Assembly (NCBI GenBank): GCA_035628505.1
Contig: DASPJR010000067.1
Span: 1 to 64,000 of the forward strand
Length of the DNA: 64,000 bases
Reading direction: 5' to 3'
Source of the DNA: DASPJR01 sp035628505
Lineage (GTDB): Bacteria > Planctomycetota > SZUA-567 > H5-PLA8
Shown here: in pieces, positions 34,645 to 40,958 of the stretch
Layout of the letters: each line of letters starts with the position of its first letter
Position numbering within the stretch: position 1 is the first letter of the stretch
Notes under the pieces: model-generated
The model's database searches: none
The model's input: the letters and a program-made list of their open reading frames with translations, nothing else
Told to the model about the DNA's origin: nothing
Program-made: the position numbers and the translations under genes

Positions 34645-35110
34645 TTTCAGAACCGCCTAATTTTCTTAAGCTTCGTGGACTGCAAACGACACCGATCCCT
34701 GCCGTTCCGAGGCGACTTTCAATTCCGGAATGGCAACACCAAAAACCGCCTTTGGGGTCTGACAAGATTTTGGCCTGGATGAGTTAACGTCCCAGAACGG
34801 CCCCCCTCCGGGAGGACCCCCTGGGTACCCCCCTGGTACCCCACCCCTACCCCACGGGGTACCCCCCTGTACCCCACCCCTGCCCCACGGGGTACCCCCT
34901 GCATACCCTCTGACGCACCCCGCCCGTACCCCACCCGTCCGCAAACCCGATGCACCCCAGGGGTATGCCCATCCGGGATGGAAGGTGTGGAGGGCGTTGA
35001 TCGAGTACCCCTTGCGCGCGCACGCGCGGGTGCGCGTGAGGGGGTACTTCTAAACGTTCCACACGTTCCATCTCTTTTTGTCTGTTTTCTCATAAGTTAT
35101 TTGCTCATAG
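34645..35110. repeat. Non-coding GC-rich tandem and inverted repeat region
   Basis: The core is 34795-35052. CCCCAC-CCCT and GGGGTACCCC-type units recur in tandem at about 33-36 nt (34838-34913), many of them self-complementary (GGTACC centres). They are followed by a degenerate series. At 35004-35050 arms AGTACCCC and GGGGGTACTT enclose a GCGC/ACGCGC-rich palindromic core. After this the sequence turns AT-rich with a repeated ACGTTCCA (35053-35070). The six frames here give only Gly/Pro-rich low-complexity peptides, so I treat it as non-coding. It could be a replication origin, a packaging signal or a recombination hot spot. Confidence 0.6.
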
Positions 35111-35701
35111 TCAGTTATTTGCGCGAGCACCACTCCCCACCCCCTCGGCCATGGGACTCACCCCCTGGTCGCCGTCAACGGTGAATGGAACGTCGAAACC
35201 GACCCCCCGTTTGAACAACTCCCGGTGTTGGTTCACAAAGTCCTGCAACAACGATTCAAGGATCAGATACCCATTGCACGCGCGTGTGCGCTTTTCCTTA
35301 ATCCCTACAATCCGCCGCGACTCACAGTGTCTGCGGATAATGTGCAGGATTTTCTTTGTACACGTTCGTCTCGTCCCAAAGATACGATGCCAGTATCTCT
35401 GCATCTGCGTAGACGAAACGAACTCAGGCTTAAGTGGATTGCGCGTCACACGATAAGGTCCGCCGGCCGTCGCGGAGAAACATTCTATGCCTTCTCCGCT
35501 GACCGGAGTTGCTGAGGCGTAGATCAAGCTCGCTTTGGCGCAAACCAGCTCGAGCAGGCTCTTCACAAACGTCTGTGCTTCCGCGAGATCCTCCCTCAAA
35601 TTGTCGCGCTTAACACTGTCTCCGCTAATTGGCGCTTCGAATACTAGAGGGCTAATTGAATATCCGTTGCAGAACTCCTTCCGCTCTCTCGTTGCACCCA
35701 T
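35111..35701 (-). CDS. Hypothetical protein, start uncertain (possible 5' extension)
   Basis: 196 aa from ATG 35701 (TTG at 35722 is also possible). The same frame stays open and protein-like upstream to about 35857 (reading ERAGVDPTSEEVFVTSRYLA and on into AECFQDEFQTTPCYKKLFKA), with no standard start codon and overlapping the end of the next gene. A rare start or a frameshift fusion with that gene is therefore possible. The body has a basic segment (QRYWHRIFGTRRTCTKKILH) that could bind nucleic acid. No family recognised. Its location beside the repeat region would suit a replication or initiator function, which is a guess. Confidence 0.55.
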   Translation of the reverse strand: MGATRERKEFCNGYSISPLVFEAPISGDSVKRDNLREDLAEAQTFVKSLLELVCAKASLIYASATPVSGEGIECFSATAGGPYRVTRNPLKPEFVSSTQMQRYWHRIFGTRRTCTKKILHIIRRHCESRRIVGIKEKRTRACNGYLILESLLQDFVNQHRELFKRGVGFDVPFTVDGDQGVSPMAEGVGSGARANN

Positions 35702-35784
35702 AGCAGTAAGCGCCTTGAACAATTTTTTATAGCAAGGTGTTGTTTGAAACTCGTCTTGGAAGCACTCTGCGAGGTAACGAGAGG

Positions 35785-36102
35785 TTACGAAAACCTCTTC
35801 CGATGTCGGGTCAACGCCGGCGCGCTCAATACTCGCTTCATTGCCTCTGGCTTATATAACCCTCTTTTGAACTGGGCATAAACCCGGGCTGGTACCCGGT
35901 CCTTAATAGCACTCCCTGGGACGATTACGCCAGCCTCTGCCGGCTCTGCTCCCAGATCCACTGCCGCACCTGGGACAGCAGCTCTGCCAGACTCTTCTGG
36001 CGCTACTCCCAGATCCACTGCCGCACTCCCTCTAACCAGCACCTGAATTGTTAATTCCAGCTCAGAGAGACCTTCCAGTGAGATAGAAATTTCTGCTCTC
36101 AT
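35785..36102 (-). CDS. Hypothetical protein (105 aa) with internal duplication
   Basis: ATG at 36102 overlaps the sigma-factor stop (ATGA). It begins MRAEISISLEGLSELELTIQ, then contains a duplicated AAVDLG...PEESG/PAEAG unit encoded by two near-identical DNA segments around 35946-35971 and 36007-36025. The C-terminal part (PARVYAQFKRGLYKPEAMKR) is basic. No family recognised. Its 3' end overlaps the extended frame of the downstream gene by about 70 nt. Confidence 0.6.
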   Translation of the reverse strand: MRAEISISLEGLSELELTIQVLVRGSAAVDLGVAPEESGRAAVPGAAVDLGAEPAEAGVIVPGSAIKDRVPARVYAQFKRGLYKPEAMKRVLSAPALTRHRKRFS

Positions 36103-36674
36103 ATTTCGAGGCCCTTTTTCTTGAGTCTCTTTCGGGCAATGGAAAGCGCCTCACGAATTAACTGTTCAACGCGTGCGCCAGAAACGCCGAATCGCTTTCC
36201 AATTTGGCGTTGCGTCAGTTTTTCCATGTAACGCAAGATAATAACCTCCCGCAGCCGACCCTCGGGAATAGATGCTATGGCCAGCTTGGATGCGTAGAGC
36301 ACCCATTCGATGTGTTGCGCTGATGTGGAAGAGGAAGAGTTGTCTGGAGCTTGGAGAAAGTGTTTGGGCTCAGCGCCCTCAACAGGCGCCGAGTCCATGG
36401 AAGTAATAGTTAGCCCCTTAAAGCCTCTTCGTTCAAAATCGCGCGCAGAGCACATTGCCCATCTCACGCAATCAATGGCGTACGATGAAAACTTTTTGCC
36501 GCGTCCTTCCTGGTAAGTTAAGACCGCTCTCCACAGCCCCACAAGCGCCGCGTTCTCGAAAATCTGGGGAGTCTTCAGAGCAGCTCGGTTACTACTGCGA
36601 GTCATCCAGAAGGACGCGACTTTAAGCGCAAGCGAAACGTGTTCGTCGAAGGTTTTCTGTTGCTCTGGCGTCAC
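36099..36674 (-). CDS. RNA polymerase sigma-70 family factor (element-encoded)
   Basis: A 191-aa sigma factor. Region 2 is ENAALVGLWRAVLTYQEGRG followed by KKFSSYAIDCVRWAM. Region 4 is LREVIILRYMEKLTQRQIGK followed by RFGVSGARVEQLIREALSIA. It overlaps both the preceding 79-aa gene and the following 105-aa gene by 4 nt, so the three are translationally coupled. An element-borne sigma factor would direct host RNA polymerase to element promoters, perhaps to switch on the structural-type genes further downstream. It lacks an extended region 1 and region 3 appears short. Confidence 0.88.
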   Translation of the reverse strand: MTPEQQKTFDEHVSLALKVASFWMTRSSNRAALKTPQIFENAALVGLWRAVLTYQEGRGKKFSSYAIDCVRWAMCSARDFERRGFKGLTITSMDSAPVEGAEPKHFLQAPDNSSSSTSAQHIEWVLYASKLAIASIPEGRLREVIILRYMEKLTQRQIGKRFGVSGARVEQLIREALSIARKRLKKKGLEI

Positions 36675-36910
36675 ACCATACCCTTGTCGCAGTAGGGCGC
36701 TTGCCGCCCTACACCTTGTTCCCCCGACACAGCTCTGCCGTCTATGACAACATCCTCACCGTACTTCGCCCAGATGGTTTCCAGGACGTGATTAAGCGTC
36801 GCCTTTGTTGCGTGATGCTCTCGGCCGTCAGGTGTTTTGAGAATGTAATTGAGATGTACGCCCGTTGAATGCGAGCGTATTGCTGATCCACTTGGATTTA
36901 AACTGGACAT
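36671..36910 (-). CDS. Small hypothetical protein (79 aa)
   Basis: ATG at 36910 gives MSSLNPSGSAIRSHSTGVHL, and the ORF overlaps the sigma-factor start by 4 nt. The segment NYILKTPDGREHHATKATLN followed by HVLETIWAKYG is a plausible small alpha/beta fold. A terminator-like hairpin ends immediately before the start codon, and GGGG in its 3' arm is the only Shine-Dalgarno-like sequence, so expression may be controlled by that structure. No family recognised. Confidence 0.6.
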   Translation of the reverse strand: MSSLNPSGSAIRSHSTGVHLNYILKTPDGREHHATKATLNHVLETIWAKYGEDVVIDGRAVSGEQGVGRQAPYCDKGMV

Positions 36911-36942
36911 AAAAAGCAACCCCGGCGTTAGCAGCGCCGGGG
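36911..36942 (-). terminator. Terminator-like hairpin directly before the 79-aa gene
   Basis: On the minus strand CCCCGGCG and CGCCGGGG form a perfect 8-bp stem with a 7-nt loop (36942-36920), followed by TTGCTTTTT that runs into the ATG at 36910. This has the form of an intrinsic terminator or attenuator at the head of the sigma-factor unit. Confidence 0.6.
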
Positions 36943-37219
36943 TCCGGTCGAAGAGTGCCGATGGTGCCATCGGCAGGGACGAACATTTGAAAGCGAAAGA
37001 CTTCGTTTTGGCTCTTCGGCCAGGTGTTGCCCACGTCTGCTAAACGCGTGACGTGGGTATAGAGGAATTGATACTAAGAGTGAATATACGGCTCCCGTAA
37101 TTTATCCGTATATATTTCCGTAAGCGGCAAGCCTGCTAATAATCTGAGTCACTGATGGCGCTGTGGTAGAGAAGTACCATAGGGGCATACAACGCCAGTG
37201 ACTGAGTAGTACGTCTGGG
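36943..37219. other. Structured non-coding region
   Basis: No gene is supported here. It contains a perfect hairpin GCCGATGG-TG-CCATCGGC (36957-36974). It also has inverted ATATACGG / CCGTATAT around 37084-37113, and a larger inverted repeat with perfect arms AGTCACTG (37147-37154) and CAGTGACT (37196-37203). The region separates the sigma-factor unit from the rightward cargo genes and may hold promoters and a switch region. Confidence 0.5.
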
Positions 37220-37412
37220 CACCAAAAGAAGCAGCTCGCAATGAGGACAGCAGCTCGGGCGGCGACCGCCGCTTTGAGCAGATCTTCTTTGGAACCGGAA
37301 AGGAACTTCAGGACGCGCCTTTAATACGGCGCTGGAACCGGCGAACGCCTAAAGCCGAAACGGGCGCAAGACCCGTGGCCGCGACTCTCGCCCTACGCGG
37401 CCTGATGATGGC
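37220..37412 (+). pseudogene. Inverted decayed copy of the DUF932 3' end with its hammerhead-like RNA
   Basis: About 190 nt on the plus strand align with the minus strand from about 27065 to 26882: shared caccaaaagaagcagctcgc, tttgagcagatcttctttgg, aaccggaaaggaacttcag, ccgaaacgggcgcaag and gcgactctc. It covers the last 40 or so codons of DUF932 plus the downstream RNA. Indels break the coding frame. The RNA part (37354-37412) keeps GAAAC, the GCAA-type stem III, the GCCGCG/CGCGGC stem I and a canonical CUGAUGA, but has G instead of C at the cleavage position (37377). It is probably a relic of a second related element or gene copy. Confidence 0.75.
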
Positions 37413-37432
37413 ACGTGGATTCTAAAGCCGAA

Positions 37433-37446
37433 TGCAAACGTTTGCA
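37433..37446. promoter_or_regulatory. Operator-like palindrome
   Basis: TGCAAACGTTTGCA, a perfect 14-bp palindrome followed by AACC, as in the site at 31099-31114 read on the other strand. Downstream on the plus strand comes a strong GGAGGTAAGTGA and an ATG at 37477 that opens only 25 codons, so the gene it once served appears truncated. Confidence 0.55.
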
Positions 37447-37528
37447 AACCGGACTGGACCGGAGAGGAGGTAAGTGAATGCGCTGCCGCCACATGAAACG
37501 ATATGCGGCCGCTACGTTCCAGACGGGT

Positions 37529-38296
37529 TTACTCCTTAACCTTACGGAGCATCTCTAGTACTTTTGTTTTCTCAGAACTAGATTTCCAGACCTCCACATC
37601 CTGCTTTATTTTGCTTAGTTGCCGTCCATTACAAATTTGCGTTACCTGCCGCACCGATACTGATTCTCCTGCCACCAAACGTTCCATTAGGTTCTTTATG
37701 TTTCCGGGTTTAAGTGCAGATAGCCATGCTGGAGGCTGATGGTTTTTTCTAGAAAGCAACGATTCTCCGATGGCAGAGACGTGCTGAGGAGTGATCGATT
37801 CCGGTCCGCTACAATTTCCAGGGTAGTATTCCTCAGAATTGTATTTAATGAATTTCTTAATCCTTGATTTTATTTCCTCATCGTTAATCCCATTCAATCG
37901 ATACCAGTCGATGACATCCCCCAACTCTCTGAATTTTTTACATTCATCTGCCGACCAATCAAAGACTTTGATTGACGGACCTTCACTCGAAACTGCCTCC
38001 CTCGAACTTTCCAGCAGTTTAAGCATCGCTGGGAGTCTGTAGAGAGGACACGGTTTCCCTCTGTCCTCCGGGCACCAGCCACTAGAAATTGCCGCTGCTA
38101 CAGATACAACGATATCCGGGTGCGCGTCACGTCGAGGCCACATTATCAACTCGTTGAAGGAGACCATAGGCTTTAAGTCTGTGAATATGTACTGCGAAAA
38201 TCCACCAACCATTGCCGTCGCTGTATACCCAAGATATGCCATCTGCTCTGCGCACTTCTCGGATGAGCACAAATGAAGCTGGAGTTTTTTAGACAT
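37529..38296 (-). CDS. Hypothetical cargo protein (255 aa)
   Basis: ATG at 38296 has GGGAG 7 nt upstream. The frame is open to 38455, but that section contains a terminator-like structure and is rejected. The sequence starts MSKKLQLHLCSSEKCAEQMA and contains Cys residues that could bind metal (CSSEKC, GWCPEDRGKPCPLYRL). A helical C-terminal half follows (NIKNLMERLVAGESVSVRQV, TQICNGRQLSKIKQDVEVWK). I recognise no family. It is visibly more AT-rich than the host genes and sits next to the defence-like cassette, so a cargo function is likely but unproven. Confidence 0.65.
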   Translation of the reverse strand: MSKKLQLHLCSSEKCAEQMAYLGYTATAMVGGFSQYIFTDLKPMVSFNELIMWPRRDAHPDIVVSVAAAISSGWCPEDRGKPCPLYRLPAMLKLLESSREAVSSEGPSIKVFDWSADECKKFRELGDVIDWYRLNGINDEEIKSRIKKFIKYNSEEYYPGNCSGPESITPQHVSAIGESLLSRKNHQPPAWLSALKPGNIKNLMERLVAGESVSVRQVTQICNGRQLSKIKQDVEVWKSSSEKTKVLEMLRKVKE

Positions 38297-38317
38297 AAAC
38301 ACTCCCGGAAAAACAAA

Positions 38318-38392
38318 GACCCATTCAGTGTCAAAAAACCCGTCCTGGGAGGACTGGTCGCGGCCCTCACGGGTACCGCACACTGAAGGGTC
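38318..38392 (-). promoter_or_regulatory. Nested structured leader/attenuator before the 255-aa gene
   Basis: On the minus strand the outer arms GACCCTTCAGTGT (38392-38380) and ACACTGAATGGGTC (38331-38318) pair almost perfectly. Inside them ACCCGT...ACGGGT and GTCCTCCCAGGAC build a terminator-type hairpin followed by TTTTTT (38338-38333). The gene start is 22 nt after the outer arm. It either ends the defence-cassette transcript or works as an attenuator with two mutually exclusive folds. Confidence 0.6.
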
Positions 38393-38505
38393 TATTTTAA
38401 CTATCTGGTTCAAAGTACGCTTTTTGGACGTACAGATTTGATTTTTCAGAATCAAAGACGGAAAGCAAGGTAAATCTAAAAAAAAGACCTTTAATAGACT
38501 TCAAT

Positions 38506-38520
38506 TTGCAAAGTTTGCAA
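38506..38520. promoter_or_regulatory. Variant operator-like palindrome
   Basis: TTGCAAAGTTTGCAA is an odd-length palindrome related to the 16-bp site at 31099 but lacking one central base. It lies 38 nt after the AbiJ-type gene stop and upstream of the structured leader of the 255-aa gene. Confidence 0.45.
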
Positions 38521-38558
38521 TCTATGTTGCTTGATCAGCACCAGTCGGCAAGGTTTAG

Positions 38559-39479
38559 TTAAGCGCCCATTGCTTTGTTACTTCGAATAAGGAACACGAT
38601 ATTGGCAGCAGCTAAATGCAATGCATACGACACAAAATGCTCGGGCACATCGGCCGGCGTGCTGCCTTGACCGTGACCGCTAGTTCTATTCCGGAGGGTA
38701 TTCAACGCTCCGTCCAATGTTGATCTGACGCCACCTATGCCGGTCTGAAGATAATCAGGCACCAGCTTGTTCTGGAAAAGTATGTCCACTAACCTGGATG
38801 CGGTTTCCTTTCCATCAAGCGGCCAACCCCGTTGGGCACATATACACTTCATCGTACTCTCAAAAGCCTTGAGTGCCGAATTGATCGCTTCTTTGTTCTC
38901 CGCGTGCCTATGATGTTGAAACGCCTGTAAGAATTCATCCAGCGGTCCTTCAAACCCAGGTTCTTTTAGAAGTGCAAGAGCGGGTTTAATAACCTCCGCG
39001 TGAATGAGCTTACTATCAATTCGCAGCAGTTCGCCATTTTCGAACGCATAGCCTAATAAATGCTGTTTAAACCGATAATTTAGGTCTTCTACGGCTTTTT
39101 CTGGCGCAACGATAGCTCCGGTGTTCGGTTCGTCGAAAAGCGCTGAACCAATCTCATGCGTTAGATAGTAAAACGCAACATCAATAATATCGAGGAGCTG
39201 TGCCGGAGACGCATGAAATACTATAAAGTCATAGAGTGCCTGTTGCACCGGCTTTCTAGGATCGAGGCTGGAATATCCAAGTTCCTTGCAAATCCGTTGT
39301 TCCAGGCGCTGCCAAGTAGTCGCCGAGAGACTGTGCCCACCAGATCCGAGTGCCTCATACAGTATATGGCCAACTTGATTGCGAAATGCTTCTGGAAAGC
39401 TGTCGTATTGGAAGACATCGTTTTGGGCGTGACCAAGCCGAATCCGCTCCCTCTGTGAAAATGTCTTTCGAATCGTCAT
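38559..39479 (-). CDS. AbiJ-NTD4/Abi-C type abortive-infection-like protein (STM4504/CBY_0614 type)
   Basis: About 306 aa from ATG 39479 (GAGGG 8 nt upstream). The N-terminal part (FSQRERIRLGHAQNDVFQYD, then SFPEAFRNQVGHILYEAL) matches the AbiJ N-terminal domain 4 pattern. The C-terminal part from about residue 195 (INSALKAFESTMKCICAQRG, DGALNTLRNRTSGHGQG, VSYALHLAAANIVFLIRSNK) matches the Abi_C-type domain with a HEPN-like RNRTSGH motif. Family members are linked to abortive infection, probably by RNA cleavage. It is the last gene of a three-gene unit behind the integrase. The assignment is by motif pattern. Confidence 0.75.
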   Translation of the reverse strand: MTIRKTFSQRERIRLGHAQNDVFQYDSFPEAFRNQVGHILYEALGSGGHSLSATTWQRLEQRICKELGYSSLDPRKPVQQALYDFIVFHASPAQLLDIIDVAFYYLTHEIGSALFDEPNTGAIVAPEKAVEDLNYRFKQHLLGYAFENGELLRIDSKLIHAEVIKPALALLKEPGFEGPLDEFLQAFQHHRHAENKEAINSALKAFESTMKCICAQRGWPLDGKETASRLVDILFQNKLVPDYLQTGIGGVRSTLDGALNTLRNRTSGHGQGSTPADVPEHFVSYALHLAAANIVFLIRSNKAMGA

Positions 39480-39492
39480 AAATCGACCCTCG

Positions 39493-40446
39493 TTAAGGCT
39501 CGGTCGGCTCAATACTTTGAACTCTTAGTCGGGCTTTGGTTCGAACACCACCCTTTGAAATCTGAACACCGATCACCCGGACCTCTGTGTCTATGCTCAG
39601 CTTTGCAATCTGAAGCAAACCCTTTGGGAACTCGCATTGCATCGACGATCCATCTTCACGCCTAAGAATGAATGATAGGGCATCGAGATCGATCTCGCGT
39701 AATTTTCCAATAAAGCTTGAAGAGCGCTTATCGATACTCTGTTTAATGGCAAACTCCACCCGTTCGTTAGCCCTCTTCGTGAGTTGAATTGTCCGCCTTG
39801 CGATCGTTTTACCGGAGAACTCAACAGCGTCGATCTCGCCATTTGCTCGCGGTAGCATAGGCCGTAATGCATTAAGCACAGCCCGACGGTAATTTGAATC
39901 CGCTACACTTTTTTCCAAGTCGCCTAAGGTCTCTTCAGAGTCAACCCAAGAGGCGACGCTCATGTACTCATTGACAGACTTGCGCGCAATTCTCCCGGCC
40001 TTAGAGCGAACAATTTGATCTGGAAGACTTACCCCGACGCGAACACTGCCAGGCAGAAGAGCAACAACACGAAGATCGCACGCACGGCGAATTTCCGGTA
40101 GTTCAGGCATGCTGAACCCCGCTTGAAACTCAGCAACGACTGCGATTCCCTTTCGGAAAGTATCAAGAAACGCCGTCAATACGCTGGTTGGAGTTCTAGG
40201 CCAATGAAGATTTGGACCTTGAACCCGAATCCATATTTCCGCTTGATGCTCTATCGCGGCAGTGCGGCCGGTGAATGCATCTATATCGGCCTGAAGCTGG
40301 CGTATTTCCTCAAGGGGACCTTCGGCCATCACGGTGTACAAGCTTTCATCTTTTTGCAGAACGTCTTGTTTGAGCGAGGCAAGCACAGCGTACATGCGTT
40401 GCATCTGCTGAATGGCGGCGTTTAGCTGAGCGTCATTTGAAATCAT
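39493..40446 (-). CDS. Unknown partner protein of the DUF6932 gene (317 aa)
   Basis: ATG at 40446 overlaps the DUF6932 stop by 4 nt, so translation is coupled. The first 70 residues are a coiled coil (QQMQRMYAVLASLKQDVLQK, EEIRQLQADIDAFTG) similar in style to the leading helices of HigA-like antitoxins. The middle has IRVQGPNLHWPRTPTSVLTA and RACDLRVVALLPGSVRVGVS, and the C-terminus is beta-rich (VEFAIKQSIDKRSSSFIGKL, EVRVIGVQISKGGVRTKARL), perhaps an OB-like fold. I do not recognise a family. Position and coupling suggest it works with the nucleotidyltransferase-like protein, as regulator, antitoxin or effector. Confidence 0.7.
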   Translation of the reverse strand: MISNDAQLNAAIQQMQRMYAVLASLKQDVLQKDESLYTVMAEGPLEEIRQLQADIDAFTGRTAAIEHQAEIWIRVQGPNLHWPRTPTSVLTAFLDTFRKGIAVVAEFQAGFSMPELPEIRRACDLRVVALLPGSVRVGVSLPDQIVRSKAGRIARKSVNEYMSVASWVDSEETLGDLEKSVADSNYRRAVLNALRPMLPRANGEIDAVEFSGKTIARRTIQLTKRANERVEFAIKQSIDKRSSSFIGKLREIDLDALSFILRREDGSSMQCEFPKGLLQIAKLSIDTEVRVIGVQISKGGVRTKARLRVQSIEPTEP

Positions 40447-40880
40447 AAATTGACCCTCAGTACACCCTTTATTTCTGACGGCCGCAGCTTCACCTGCTGA
40501 AAGAAGCTCACGTATTGCCGGTACTCTGAACTCTCCTCTCGCGCCAAGTGGATGTGAACTGACCCCTTATACTTTTTGTTAACAAGGCGCTGCGAGAGAT
40601 GCGAATATTCAAATGCCTGTAATCTCTCTGTGGCTTCAGGATCAAGCACCACGAGTACGTCTAAATCGCCTGGGTTAGGATCGTCTGTAATGAAGCTTCC
40701 ATCTATGATCAACGCCCGCACACGCTTAACCTTCCTCAGCCCATCTAAGTATAACCTCAGATCGTTGAATAAAGTAGCTCGCTGAATACTCGGTTTGCCG
40801 AAAAGCCCTCCGATTTCGTCCAGGGTACAAACATGAACGCCGCTAGGTAGCAGCCCGTTAGTGAGCGCAGGTATAGGCAT
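40443..40880 (-). CDS. DUF6932-type nucleotidyltransferase-like protein
   Basis: About 145 aa from ATG 40880; a GTG at 40919 would add 13 residues and is possible. The N-terminus MPIPALTNGLLPSGVHVCTL and the block ALIIDGSFITDDPNPGDLDV match the DUF6932 pattern, where GSF...DxDV is the metal-binding core of the polymerase-beta-like nucleotidyltransferase fold. Related minimal nucleotidyltransferases act in toxin-antitoxin and defence systems by AMPylating or nucleotidylating a partner. It is the first gene of the cassette, 78 nt after the integrase stop, and overlaps its partner by 4 nt. Confidence 0.75.
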   Translation of the reverse strand: MPIPALTNGLLPSGVHVCTLDEIGGLFGKPSIQRATLFNDLRLYLDGLRKVKRVRALIIDGSFITDDPNPGDLDVLVVLDPEATERLQAFEYSHLSQRLVNKKYKGSVHIHLAREESSEYRQYVSFFQQVKLRPSEIKGVLRVNL

Positions 40881-40958
40881 ACAGTGAAAATTATCGGGCG
40901 TTTGGGATGCCTTGCCCACAAAAACCTGGAATGCACTGCACCCCTCCTCGATCCAACC

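Noticed and set aside
34666..35093. Minus-strand ORFs of 74-124 codons through the GC-rich repeat array
   Set aside because: They encode only Gly/Pro/Arg low-complexity peptides in several overlapping frames, as expected from a repeat, and have no ribosome-binding sites.
37144..37206. tRNA-like fold (7-bp acceptor-like stem with GTGGTAGAG in the middle)
   Set aside because: Only about 57 nt between stem ends, with no anticodon arm and no T-arm GTTCRA, so it cannot be a tRNA.
37477..37554. 25-codon ORF after a strong ribosome-binding site on the plus strand
   Set aside because: The start signals are good but the peptide is short, overlaps the 3' end of the 255-aa gene and looks like a truncated relic, so it is not listed as a gene.
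38297..38455. 53-residue N-terminal extension of the 255-aa cargo protein
   Set aside because: It runs through a terminator-like hairpin and paired arms; the inner ATG at 38296 has a good Shine-Dalgarno sequence.
31099..38520. Resident LacI-family repressor for the palindromic sites
   Set aside because: No ORF in the element shows a LacI-type helix-turn-helix plus sugar-binding domain; the 140-aa protein with a possible helix-turn-helix is too weak a candidate to call.
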